NCBI RefSeq assembly: GCF_003856495.1
Contig: NZ_CP034118.1
Location: forward strand, 414,001 to 478,000
Source of the DNA: Staphylospora marina
GTDB lineage: Bacteria; Bacillota; Bacilli; Thermoactinomycetales; Thermoactinomycetaceae
DNA: 64,000 nucleotides
Reading direction: 5' to 3'
In this document: one piece after another, positions 44,079 to 51,979 of the stretch
Numbering within the stretch: position 1 is the first letter of the stretch
How the letters are laid out: each line of letters starts with the position of its first letter
Made by a program: the position numbers and the translations under genes
Notes under the pieces: generated by a model
Seen by the model: the letters and a program-made list of their open reading frames with translations, nothing else
Databases searched by the model: none
Told to the model about the DNA's origin: nothing

Positions 44079-45062
44079 TCACTCCTTTTCCGGTAAAGTC
44101 AATTCCTTGCAGTTGCGCTGAATCCGATCCGCGAGCAGCATGGTCTCGAGACCGTCCCGTTCGTTCACCTCGGGTTTTTGACCGGTTTGCACACAATGGA
44201 CGAAGTGCTTCATTTCCTCCAACAACGCATTTTCGGTTCCGGCATGCACCACTTGTTCCTCCACCTCGTGGCTTCCGGAATCTTTCCTGGTTTGGATGAA
44301 TAATTTCTGATGGAGCAAATCGGCACTCAATGTCCGGTTTCGCTCGGTCACCGTGATGCAACGTCTGCGAAGGGCTCCCGTGCGGACGGCCTGCAAAAGG
44401 GCGATCATCGGACGATCAAATCCGATTTGCACAAACAGGTTGTCGGACAATCCGTTTCGCACGGAGTGGGAATGTGCCGAAATGGAGGTCGCCTGGATGA
44501 ACCGGATGCCGGTTCCGACGGTTTGCGCCATTTTCAGGAGCAGATCCAGATCATGGATCATGAGCGCCAGCATGACGTTGACATCAAGCCGTTTCCGCAA
44601 GGGAACGAACCGCTGAAACTCGACGGAGACCAACTCGTCAGGCCGGAAGGTTTCAAACAGTTTGCGCACCACCGGACTGAACCGTTCGACATGCCCCACT
44701 TGCAGGAGGACGGAGTGGTCCCGAACCATCCGGCAAATCGAGCGCGCTTCTTCCAGGGTATGCATGAACGGCTTTTCCACGAATACATGACAGCCTTTGG
44801 CGATCGCGCTTTTGGTCACGGAAAAATGAGAAGTGGTCGGCACGCAAACGACCACGGCATCCGATTGTTCGAGCAGGGGATCCAGCTCCGCAAACCAGGG
44901 GACGCCGAACTTTTCAGCCGTTTCCCTGGCTTTCGGGATGATGAGATCAAACACGCCCGTCACCCGAACACCGGGAATGGTGAGCAAATGGCGAAGATGA
45001 TTCTGACCCATGAAACCCGTGCCCACGATGCCGACACGGACCGGCGATCCAATGATTTTCAT
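44079..45062 (-). CDS. Gfo/Idh/MocA family sugar oxidoreductase
   Basis: A 327-residue NAD(P)-dependent dehydrogenase. It has Rossmann motif GIVGTGFMGQNH at about residues 10-21 and the family motif EKPF near 95, followed by a C-terminal catalytic alpha/beta domain. ATG 45062 is preferred to an upstream extension. It is divergent from an aminotransferase by 63 bases; together the pair resembles routes to 3-keto and then 3-amino sugars. It is first gene of the operon with the SQD1-like enzyme and glycosyltransferase. Confidence 0.86.
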   Translation of the reverse strand: MKIIGSPVRVGIVGTGFMGQNHLRHLLTIPGVRVTGVFDLIIPKARETAEKFGVPWFAELDPLLEQSDAVVVCVPTTSHFSVTKSAIAKGCHVFVEKPFMHTLEEARSICRMVRDHSVLLQVGHVERFSPVVRKLFETFRPDELVSVEFQRFVPLRKRLDVNVMLALMIHDLDLLLKMAQTVGTGIRFIQATSISAHSHSVRNGLSDNLFVQIGFDRPMIALLQAVRTGALRRRCITVTERNRTLSADLLHQKLFIQTRKDSGSHEVEEQVVHAGTENALLEEMKHFVHCVQTGQKPEVNERDGLETMLLADRIQRNCKELTLPEKE

Positions 45063-45125
45063 TCGGGATCCCTCCACGGGGACGAGGAATGCAAGAACCA
45101 TCCAAAGGGAAAGGGAGAGAGGGAC

Positions 45126-46220
45126 ATGATCCCACTCATCGATCTCTCAAGACAACATATGCGCCTCAAGCGTGAATTGGAGCAGGCATTGAACCAAGTG
45201 ATGCAAAGCGGGACATTTGTGCTCGGGGAAGAAGGTCGCGCATTGGAACGGGAAGTGGCCGGGATTTGCGAGACCGCACACGCCGTGGCCGTCAACAGCG
45301 GGACGGATGCGCTGTTTCTCGCGCTCAAAGCGGCGGGAATCGGACCGGGAGACGAAGTGATCACGACGCCTTACACGTTTTTCGCCACGGTGGAAGCGAT
45401 CATCCATTGCGGGGCCACCCCGGTTTTCGCCGATGTCGAACCGGATACGTTCAATCTGGATCCCGCCGCCGTGGAAGCGGCCGTCACAAAACGGACCAAA
45501 GCCGTCATTCCGGTGCATCTGTTCGGATGCCCGGCCGACATGACGCAACTCAGCCGGCTGGCCGATCAACACGGCTTGAAAATCATCGAAGACGCCTGCC
45601 AGGCCATCGGCGCGAAATGGAGCGGAAAACCGGTCGGTTCATGGGGAATGGCTGGTTGCTTCTCCTTTTACCCGACCAAAAATCTGGGGGGATGCGGAGA
45701 CGGAGGCATGATCGTGACCGAAGATGCGGAAACGGCGGAACGATTGCGGCGGCTGCGCACGCATGGAACGGTCAAAAAATACCATCACGCCGAAGCGGGG
45801 CACAACAGTCGTCTGGATGAATTTCAGGCGGCCATTCTGCGGGTCAAACTCCGGTTTCTCTCTGAATGGAACAAGCGGAGACGGGTTATCGCGGACCGTT
45901 ACACCGCTTCGTTTCAAAATCTCCCCGTCGAGGTCCAGCGCGTGCCGGACGAAGCGGAAGCAGTGTGGCACCTGTATGTGATCCGCACCCCCAGGGCCCG
46001 TGATTTGGAAGTGTTTCTGAAACAGTCGGGGATCGGTTGCGGCATTTACTATCCGCTTCCGCTGCATCACCAGGAGGCGCTGAGGCAACACTTTTCCCGC
46101 GTCTCCCTGCCCCGCGCGGAGGCGCTGGCCGGGAACACGCTGGCATTGCCCGTCTTTCCGGAACTGACGGAAGCGGAGCAACAGTTTGTCATTGACCGGG
46201 TCAAACAGTTTTTCGCCTGA
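45126..46220 (+). CDS. DegT/DnrJ/EryC1/StrS sugar aminotransferase
   Basis: A 364-residue PLP enzyme. Schiff-base lysine is Lys185 in YPTKNLGGCGDGG, and the PLP site segment EDACQAIGA is present. Such enzymes transaminate keto-sugar nucleotides, using glutamate. ATG 45126 has a GGGAGAGAGGG upstream; the frame extends far upstream through the antisense of the oxidoreductase, but this is chance. It is likely to act on the product of the divergent Gfo/Idh/MocA oxidoreductase. Confidence 0.92.
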   Translation: MIPLIDLSRQHMRLKRELEQALNQVMQSGTFVLGEEGRALEREVAGICETAHAVAVNSGTDALFLALKAAGIGPGDEVITTPYTFFATVEAIIHCGATPVFADVEPDTFNLDPAAVEAAVTKRTKAVIPVHLFGCPADMTQLSRLADQHGLKIIEDACQAIGAKWSGKPVGSWGMAGCFSFYPTKNLGGCGDGGMIVTEDAETAERLRRLRTHGTVKKYHHAEAGHNSRLDEFQAAILRVKLRFLSEWNKRRRVIADRYTASFQNLPVEVQRVPDEAEAVWHLYVIRTPRARDLEVFLKQSGIGCGIYYPLPLHHQEALRQHFSRVSLPRAEALAGNTLALPVFPELTEAEQQFVIDRVKQFFA

Positions 46221-46225
46221 AGATG

Positions 46226-47134
46226 TCAGGGTTGAAGATAGTCGCGGATGGCATCGTGCACCGTGCGGAGAGGCCTGTTTCCCAGAAGCTGTTTCAACCG
46301 GCTGATGTCACAGCGGATGTCGGAAGGCTCTCTCTCGTGCCCGATCACCGTCCGTTCATGGTGGATGACGGGAACGGTATATCCCAGCATTTCCTGACAA
46401 TGATCATTGACCAGACGGGCCAGATCGCGAATGCTCCAGGATTCTTCCCCCGCCAGATTGATGACGCCTTCCCCGGAACCGGAGATCACGCGCATGTAAG
46501 CATCCGTCACGTCGTCGATGTGAATGAAGTTGCGGTTTTGAAGGCCGGAGCCGTGAATCGTGATCGGTTGTCTTTTCAGTGCGGCCCGGCAGAACGACTC
46601 CAGCACCGTGTTTTTGGAAGCGAATCCTTTTCCGCACACGTTCGATTGTCGAAAGATCACGGTTTGCAGGGTTCCTTTTTGTTGTTCCGCCAGGAGCAAA
46701 TCTTCCGCCCAGGATTTCATGTGCCCGTAAAAATTGAGCGGGCGGATCGGAGACTGTTCCGTCACGATGCCGTCGGGGTCTCCGTACAAGGCAAAGGACG
46801 AGGGGAAGACAAACTTTTGCACGCCGGCCCGGACTCCTTCATCGATCAGGTATTTCGTGGACAGGATGTTGGTCATCAGCGCTTGGCGGCGGTTGAGCTG
46901 GCATTGGGAAATGTCGCTCACGGCCGCCAGGTGGACGATGACGGAAACATCCTTCAACACGGATCGGACATGATCGAGTCGGGCAACGTTGCGCTTCAAG
47001 ACCGGATGTCCATGGATCCGTTCGATGCACCCCACGCTGAAATCGTCAACCGCCCGAACCGGGATTCCGGCTTCAATCAGCGATGCAACGAGCTTTGATC
47101 CGATATAGCCGGCTGCTCCAGTAACCAGAATCAT
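46226..47134 (-). CDS. GalE-like SDR sugar epimerase/dehydratase
   Basis: A 302-residue SDR with NAD motif GAAGYIG (residues 6-12) and active-site YGHMK. The serine/threonine neighbour appears as SSFALYG. It resembles UDP-glucose 4-epimerases and dTDP-sugar dehydratases; substrate unclear. ATG 47134 follows GGAGG at a spacing of seven bases. It follows two DUF2642-like genes in the same direction and faces the aminotransferase with only five bases between stops. Confidence 0.87.
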   Translation of the reverse strand: MILVTGAAGYIGSKLVASLIEAGIPVRAVDDFSVGCIERIHGHPVLKRNVARLDHVRSVLKDVSVIVHLAAVSDISQCQLNRRQALMTNILSTKYLIDEGVRAGVQKFVFPSSFALYGDPDGIVTEQSPIRPLNFYGHMKSWAEDLLLAEQQKGTLQTVIFRQSNVCGKGFASKNTVLESFCRAALKRQPITIHGSGLQNRNFIHIDDVTDAYMRVISGSGEGVINLAGEESWSIRDLARLVNDHCQEMLGYTVPVIHHERTVIGHEREPSDIRCDISRLKQLLGNRPLRTVHDAIRDYLQP

Positions 47135-47147
47135 CGGGCAACCTCCC

Positions 47148-47366
47148 TCAGGCAAGGATCCGGATATAACCGATATTTTGTAACAGAATCACGACGGTTG
47201 CGGGAGTTCCGTATCCGGGCGGGCTTGCGGTCCGGAGGGTCAGCGTCGATGAAGTGACTGACAGCAACACGCCTTCGATCAGGCCTTCGGCGGTCTGAAT
47301 CTGGACGTTTTCCCCGATGAAATTTCTCAAATACGCGTCCAGATTGCACCGAACCGGCAGATTCAT
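47148..47366 (-). CDS. DUF2642-like small protein
   Basis: A 72-residue single-domain protein: an N-terminal helix (DAYLRNFIGENVQIQTAEG) and alternating strands (IEGVLLSVTSSTLTLRT, then a final YIRI). This pattern resembles DUF2642 proteins, some of which are spore coat or exosporium components. It overlaps the upstream gene by four bases (ATGA). Structural role inferred from context with sugar-modifying enzymes. Confidence 0.6.
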   Translation of the reverse strand: MNLPVRCNLDAYLRNFIGENVQIQTAEGLIEGVLLSVTSSTLTLRTASPPGYGTPATVVILLQNIGYIRILA

Positions 47367-47737
47367 GGAGCATCACCTTCCACCGTGACGGTGCTGATGG
47401 AATAGTAGGGTACGGCGATCCGTGCTCCGGCCGACAACAGTTCGACGAAATCCGTTCCCACCGTGGCGACGACTCCTTCGACATCTCCGAAGAGGGTCGA
47501 GATCCGCACTTGCCGGTTCACCAGGGCGAGCAGTTGTCTCCGGATGTCGGCGAATTCACCGGCGAACGGGTTATCCAACAAGGATTGCAGCTGTGCCTGA
47601 AGCTGCCGGACAAGCTGCTCAAGTTGTCGGATTCTGCCCAGGAGCGATTCTCTCAACCGGCGAATGCGTCTGTTGATCCGCCGTGTTCGGAGGGCGATCC
47701 GGGCATTGATCAGCCTGAGAAGCTGCCAAACGCTCAA
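47363..47737 (-). CDS. Coiled-coil protein with DUF2642-like C-terminus
   Basis: A 124-residue protein. I place its start at TTG 47737 because GGGAGGCG lies eight bases upstream; ATG 47755 and an extension to 47833 have no ribosome site. An arginine-rich coiled coil (about 8-60, RRINRRIRRLRESLLGRIRQ) leads to a beta-rich domain (about 70-122) similar in pattern to the next protein. Its basic N-terminus could bind an acidic polymer. It is probably a spore-surface component, but this is inference. Confidence 0.6.
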   Translation of the reverse strand: MSVWQLLRLINARIALRTRRINRRIRRLRESLLGRIRQLEQLVRQLQAQLQSLLDNPFAGEFADIRRQLLALVNRQVRISTLFGDVEGVVATVGTDFVELLSAGARIAVPYYSISTVTVEGDAP

Positions 47738-47925
47738 TGAACTTTCGCCTCCCATCTGCGAATGTTTTTGTTTTCTTAACGTATGCCGCCGGCCGGCAGG
47801 CGAACTGGACATTCTCAAAAAATCATCAATCACCCAACGGAATTTTTTGAGAATCGGTCGGCATGGATGACCGGCCGAAAGGGAAAAGAAGGGCTGTCGG
47901 AAACAGCTTGAAGGAGGATGAATGA

Positions 47926-48705
47926 ATGGGGAGGGCCCATGACATCGATTACCGGATCATCGGCGGAGACATGCAACTGGTGGAAATCGGCCTGGACCCG
48001 GGGGAAAGCGTCATTGCCGAAGCGGGCAGTCTCATGATGATGGAAGACGGAATCCGGATGGAAACGATCTTCGGAGACGGCAGCAGCGGCAACAAGGGAC
48101 TGTTGAACAAGTTGATCGGAGCCGGCAAAAGGCTTCTGACCGGGGAAAGTCTGTTCATGACCGTCTTCACCAACGAAGGGGCCGGAAAACAAAACGTGGC
48201 GTTCGCCGCCCCATATCCGGGAAGAATCATTCCGTTGGATTTGGGAAGGCTCGGCGGAAAAGTGATTTGTCAAAAAGACGCCTTCCTCTGTGCAGCCAAG
48301 GGGATTTCCGTGGGAATCGAATTCCAGCGCAAACTGAAAACCGGATTTTTCGGCGGAGAAGGGTTCATCATGCAGAAGCTGGAGGGAGACGGCCTCGCGT
48401 TCGTCCATGCCGGCGGAACCATCGTGGAAAAAGAACTGGTTTCCGGAGAACGCCTCCGATTGGATACCGGCTGCCTGGTCGCCATGACGTCGACCGTTTC
48501 CTACAGCATTGAGTTTGTCGGGGGCTTCAAAACGGCTCTGTTCGGCGGAGAGGGACTGTTTTTCGCCACGCTGACCGGACCGGGAAGAGTCTGGGTTCAA
48601 TCGCTTCCGTTCAGCCGCTTGGCCAGCCGAATCTTTGCGGCGGCAGAGGATCCGAAGGGGGAGGGAAGCATTCTCGGGAGGCTGGGCAATCTGTTCGAAA
48701 ATTGA
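47926..48705 (+). CDS. AIM24 / TIGR00266 family protein
   Basis: A 259-residue all-beta protein of the AIM24 family (repeated GE/LD-type turns, [10 protein letters not shown] at residues about 31-40, FFGGEG-like segments). Function in bacteria is not known. ATG 47926 lies eight bases after AAGGAGG. A strong hairpin follows at 48792-48844. Confidence 0.9.
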   Translation: MGRAHDIDYRIIGGDMQLVEIGLDPGESVIAEAGSLMMMEDGIRMETIFGDGSSGNKGLLNKLIGAGKRLLTGESLFMTVFTNEGAGKQNVAFAAPYPGRIIPLDLGRLGGKVICQKDAFLCAAKGISVGIEFQRKLKTGFFGGEGFIMQKLEGDGLAFVHAGGTIVEKELVSGERLRLDTGCLVAMTSTVSYSIEFVGGFKTALFGGEGLFFATLTGPGRVWVQSLPFSRLASRIFAAAEDPKGEGSILGRLGNLFEN

Positions 48706-48791
48706 CGGCGCAAATCGATCCCGGGTTCGCGACCGAGGTTTCGGAGCCGCCAAATCTTCGGTCCTGCACGGGAAATGTGATTCGCAAGGGG

Positions 48792-48848
48792 ACGCTTTTT
48801 CCTTCCGGTTTGCTTGAGGAAAGCCGGTGGCATGGAAAAAGCGTTTTC
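48792..48848 (+). terminator. Terminator-like long hairpin after the AIM24 gene
   Basis: ACGCTTTTTCC (48792-48802) pairs exactly with GGAAAAAGCGT (48834-48844), followed by TTTC. An inner CCGGTTT / AAAGCCGG stem strengthens it. Confidence 0.7.
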
Positions 48849-48851
48849 GTA

Positions 48852-48879
48852 TTCAAATTAATTTTTTTTGATATATAAT
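48852..48879 (+). promoter_or_regulatory. Promoter of the 128-residue unknown gene
   Basis: TTCAAA at 48852-48857 and perfect TATAAT at 48874-48879 with 16-base spacing, within an AT-rich patch about 37 bases before the start codon. Confidence 0.65.
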
Positions 48880-48915
48880 GAAACACGGGATCTGCCTGCA
48901 AAGGAGGAAGAGCCA

Positions 48916-49302
48916 TTGAGCAACTGGGAAAAGTGGGAGATGGAGAGCCGGATTCGCGAAGTGCTTCGAAAGGCGGTGAATGACCGGAATCCGGATCATC
49001 CGTTCGGCCGTCCCTTGTCCACGCCGTATCAGATCGCCATCGGCATTGTTCGGTTGGATCCCGGATTCCCCGAAATGAGCGGTCTTCCCATCGGAGGAGA
49101 AGGGACGGGGGATCAGGAAACCCTGTCCAAGTACATCGCCAGAGAGCTCACCATCCGCATCCGGGACGGGCGGATCACGGACATCGAGGGCTTTTTCCTG
49201 TCCGACAGCTGGTTGAAAGAGCTGGATTTCCACGGACCGGGCGGGGAAGAAGTGGAAGTGAATGTCTGGAACGACATCAGTTTGTTCCGTCTCAAAGAGT
49301 GA
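48916..49302 (+). CDS. Unknown 128-residue protein
   Basis: A soluble acidic protein starting at TTG 48916, with AAAGGAGG at 48900-48907. It has a helical N-terminus (WEMESRIREVLRKAVNDR), a Gly-rich middle and a strand-rich C-terminus (ARELTIRIRDGRITDIEGFF). I do not recognise a family. It has its own promoter and terminator, so it is a monocistronic gene. Confidence 0.7.
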   Translation: MSNWEKWEMESRIREVLRKAVNDRNPDHPFGRPLSTPYQIAIGIVRLDPGFPEMSGLPIGGEGTGDQETLSKYIARELTIRIRDGRITDIEGFFLSDSWLKELDFHGPGGEEVEVNVWNDISLFRLKE

Positions 49303-49351
49303 CCGGAAAAAAGAAAAGAGCGGGCCGGAACTCATGCCGCCCGCTGAGCTG

Positions 49352-49422
49352 GCCGGAGGCCGTTCCTTGCCCGCATTGCCGAGACCGGCAACGGGTTTGT
49401 CGGAAGCGGCTCCGGCTTTTTT
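49352..49422 (+). terminator. Branched terminator after the unknown gene
   Basis: GCCGGAG (49352-49358) pairs with CTCCGGC (49410-49416), followed by six T. A second nested stem (TTGCCG / CGGCAA) lies inside. Confidence 0.75.
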
Positions 49423-49454
49423 CATGTTTCGCGAATCCCGACGGTTGTCGGCGT

Positions 49455-51230
49455 TCAGACGTTTTCTTTGCCCCCGAAGTACTCACTCCAGCGACGGTCC
49501 ACCTGTTCGACGATCCGTGCATCCGGCACCAGTTCGTCCGGGTAACCCGGTTTCATGCGGGCGTCCACGATGATCGGCAAGCGGTATTCCGGATGGTGTC
49601 GGTGGAGTCGGGTCCGGGCGTGAATGTCATGTTCGGGGTCGAACCGGGTGAACACCGTCCACAAAAACGGCGTTTGCCCCGAAGCGATGGAGGCGTCGTC
49701 GACCAGGAACACGAACGGCCAGTCGGCCAGCGCGTCGGCATGGAGATCCAGCAACCGTTCGGCCAGATCCGGATCTTTTTCAAACGGACGGGCGGCTTCC
49801 AGCACAAGCGCACCCCGGCAGTACGGAGCGATGCGCCGGATTCCGGCAAGTTCCGGTCCCTCATACACGGCGGGAAGCTTTCGCGCCGGTCCGCCGGTGC
49901 CGATCAGGACCGCTTTGCTGCCGTGATTCAGGCGGCGGCCGGTGTAGTCCAGCGTGTCCATGGAGGTTCGGCCGAACACGAACAGATCGGAGGCAGGGTC
50001 CATCCTCTCCAGCACCGTTTCAAAGAGTCGGTCGAACCGCCCGAGATCGACCGGCTGGTCCGTGACGATGAGAAACTTGGTGAGCGTCAGCTGGCCTTCG
50101 CCCAGGATGCGGAACGCATTGGCCAGCGCTTCCCGTTTGTAGCTCTCGCGGACAACGGCCGCGGCCAACGGATGAAATCCGGTTTCCGCATAGGTCCACA
50201 GGTCGCGCACACCGGGCATCGCCATCGGAAACGCCGGCGAGAGAAGGCGTTGCAAAAATTCGCCCAGAAACCAGTCTTCCTGCTTCGGTTTGCCCACCAC
50301 CGTGGCCGGATAGATGGCATCCTTGCGGTGATGCACTTCCTTGACATGCAGCACCGGAAACTCGTGAGCCAGCGAGTAGTACCCGTAATGGTCGCCGAAC
50401 GGGCCTTCCAGTCTGCGCTCGTGGGGCGGAACTTCTCCGGAGATCACGAATTCCGCTTCCGCGACGTACGGATAGCCTCCGCCCTCCGGACGCACCACGG
50501 GCAGCTTTTCACCCAGGATGAGCGACGTGAGGAGCAGCTCGGGCAGCGCTTCCGGCACCGGGGCAATGGCGGAAGCGATCAGGGCCGGGGGGCCGCCCAG
50601 ATGGACGCGGACCGGCAGGGATTGACCACGGATTTCCGCTTCGTGATAATGGAATCCGCCCCCTTTGTGAATTTGCCAGTGCATGCCGGTGGTTTGCCCG
50701 TCAAAGATTTGCATCCGGTACATGCCCAGATTGTGGGCGCCGGTGACGGGGTGCTCGGTGTATACCAGAGGAAGGGTGATGAACGGTCCGCCGTCTTCCT
50801 GCCAGGAAGTGATCACCGGCAATTGAGTCAGATCCGGCCGGGGCTGCCTGACTTCCAGCACCGGGGCCTTTGCGGCGGGAACGGATTTGAGTCCCACGTT
50901 CAACAAGTCCTTGATCAGGGCTCGCTGACCCCACAACTTTTTCGGAGAAGGCGGAAGCAACTCATGGATGGCGTGAACCACCTGTTTCATCAGTTGTTCG
51001 GGCCTCGGTCCGAACGCCATCTCCACCCGCCGGGACGTACCGAACAGGTTGGTGACGACGGGAAAGGGGCTGCCCTTCACCCGGGTGAACAGAAGGGCGG
51101 GGCCGCCTTCATCGATGACCCGGCGGTGGATTTCCGCCAATTCCAGCTTCGGATCCACGGGAGCTTCAATGACGGCCAAGTCGTCTTCGCGTTTCAGTTG
51201 ATCGATGAAGCTGCGCAGATTTTTGTGCAT
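49455..51230 (-). CDS. UbiD-type menaquinone decarboxylase (MqnL-like)
   Basis: A 591-residue UbiD-family enzyme. Recognisable blocks are MHWQIHKGGGFHYHEAE, AIAPVPEALPEL, EGPFGDHYGYYSL and YPATVVGKPKQED. They match the SCO4490-type menaquinone decarboxylases of the futalosine pathway (acting on 1,4-dihydroxy-6-naphthoate, using prenylated FMN). ATG 51230 is preceded by AGGAGAG; an upstream ATG at 51254 lacks one. It is alone on its strand. MqnL implies that the other mqn genes are elsewhere in the genome. Confidence 0.87.
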   Translation of the reverse strand: MHKNLRSFIDQLKREDDLAVIEAPVDPKLELAEIHRRVIDEGGPALLFTRVKGSPFPVVTNLFGTSRRVEMAFGPRPEQLMKQVVHAIHELLPPSPKKLWGQRALIKDLLNVGLKSVPAAKAPVLEVRQPRPDLTQLPVITSWQEDGGPFITLPLVYTEHPVTGAHNLGMYRMQIFDGQTTGMHWQIHKGGGFHYHEAEIRGQSLPVRVHLGGPPALIASAIAPVPEALPELLLTSLILGEKLPVVRPEGGGYPYVAEAEFVISGEVPPHERRLEGPFGDHYGYYSLAHEFPVLHVKEVHHRKDAIYPATVVGKPKQEDWFLGEFLQRLLSPAFPMAMPGVRDLWTYAETGFHPLAAAVVRESYKREALANAFRILGEGQLTLTKFLIVTDQPVDLGRFDRLFETVLERMDPASDLFVFGRTSMDTLDYTGRRLNHGSKAVLIGTGGPARKLPAVYEGPELAGIRRIAPYCRGALVLEAARPFEKDPDLAERLLDLHADALADWPFVFLVDDASIASGQTPFLWTVFTRFDPEHDIHARTRLHRHHPEYRLPIIVDARMKPGYPDELVPDARIVEQVDRRWSEYFGGKENV

Positions 51231-51404
51231 GAGGGTTTCAACTCTCCTGTCCATCGGTACTGAAACGTATTATAGCACGGGAACCAATCCGAAACCGACG
51301 GCTTGAAAATTCCGCTTCTTGAACAAGCTTGCGCGGAAGAAGGAATCCCGTTTTCAAGGCAGAATTTCCGTGATAGATTGACAGGTGACACGGGAGGGAA
51401 AAGC

Positions 51405-51638
51405 ATGTCCGTGATTGTGTATTCCAGACCTCACTGCCCGGAATGCAACGTGCTCAAACGGTTTTTGCGCGATTACAAAATCGAATTCGAAGTCCGGGAT
51501 TGCGCCGAACACCCGGAATACGCGGAAGAAGTGAAGAAAATGGGTTTTTTGGGGGTGCCCGTGACCGTGGTGAACGGCAAGGCCATTCAAGGCCTGAGAC
51601 CGGAAGAAATATTGGAAGCACTGAACAAAGCAAAGTGA
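51405..51638 (+). CDS. Glutaredoxin-like protein
   Basis: A 77-residue thioredoxin-fold protein with an active site CPEC at residues 11-14 and cis-proline in GVPVTVVNG. Length and the CxxC sequence resemble the short glutaredoxin/NrdH group. It should reduce disulfides with bacillithiol, thioredoxin reductase or ribonucleotide reductase. GGGAGGG precedes ATG 51405. Confidence 0.88.
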   Translation: MSVIVYSRPHCPECNVLKRFLRDYKIEFEVRDCAEHPEYAEEVKKMGFLGVPVTVVNGKAIQGLRPEEILEALNKAK

Positions 51639-51750
51639 CAAACTTTGCATGAAATGACGATGTTTCTCAAAATTCGGCTGCGTGTAAAACGGGAAGCGGA
51701 GGAAACCACCGGTGCACGGAATCTTCCTCCGGTCCCGGAATGCCCGGTAC

Positions 51751-51807
51751 CGACGCTTTTTTCGGCAAGTTTCTCCGGGTGGAAAAAGCTTGCGGAAAAA
51801 AGCGTCG
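51751..51807 (+). repeat. Long inverted repeat
   Basis: A 19-base arm (51751-51769) is complementary to 51789-51807 with one mismatch, around an imperfectly pairing 19-base core. Arms begin CGACGCTTTTTTC. It resembles the hairpin at 48792-48844 in sequence. Confidence 0.75.
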
Positions 51808-51817
51808 ACGGAATTTT

Positions 51818-51851
51818 TGCCATCTTGCACCTGAAAGGTGGCATTTTTTTT
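51818..51851 (+). terminator. Intrinsic terminator upstream of the permease promoter
   Basis: TGCCATCTT (51818-51826) pairs with AAGGTGGCA (51835-51843), one wobble, followed by eight T. It ends the glutaredoxin transcript. Confidence 0.75.
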
Positions 51852-51854
51852 AAT

Positions 51855-51882
51855 TTGTTTTCGAGTGAAACTTATGTATAAT
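51855..51882 (+). promoter_or_regulatory. Promoter of the amino-acid permease
   Basis: TTGTTT at 51855-51860 and perfect TATAAT at 51877-51882, spacing 16. The leader to ATG 51980 is about 90 nucleotides. Confidence 0.65.
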
Positions 51883-51925
51883 AACAAAAGAAGATTATAT
51901 TGAAAAAAATACGATTTTATTGATT

Positions 51926-51958
51926 GGACAGTCTATTCGGTAACCGAATATTTTGTCC
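51926..51958 (+). promoter_or_regulatory. Nested palindrome in the permease leader
   Basis: ATTCGGT (51935-51941) and ACCGAAT (51943-51949) form an exact inverted repeat around one base. It is bracketed symmetrically by GGACA (51926-51930) and TGTCC (51954-51958). It may be an operator or an RNA hairpin next to the ribosome-binding site. Confidence 0.65.
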
Positions 51959-51979
51959 TGCAGAGAAGGAGGGTGTTGA

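Larger units (their letters stand above)
51639..51979. other. 341-bp structured interval before the permease
   Basis: No protein gene is seen. The interval holds, in order, a long hairpin (51751-51807), an intrinsic terminator (51818-51851), a promoter (51855-51882) and a nested palindrome in the permease leader (51926-51958). Each is listed separately. Confidence 0.7.

Noticed and set aside
42962-44299. 445-codon plus-strand frame
   Set aside because: Antisense to the SQD1-like SDR, whose motifs are intact; no ribosome site.
44310-45125. In-frame upstream extension of the DegT aminotransferase
   Set aside because: It would overlap the oxidoreductase gene antisense; the aminotransferase fold begins precisely at ATG 45126, which has a good ribosome site.
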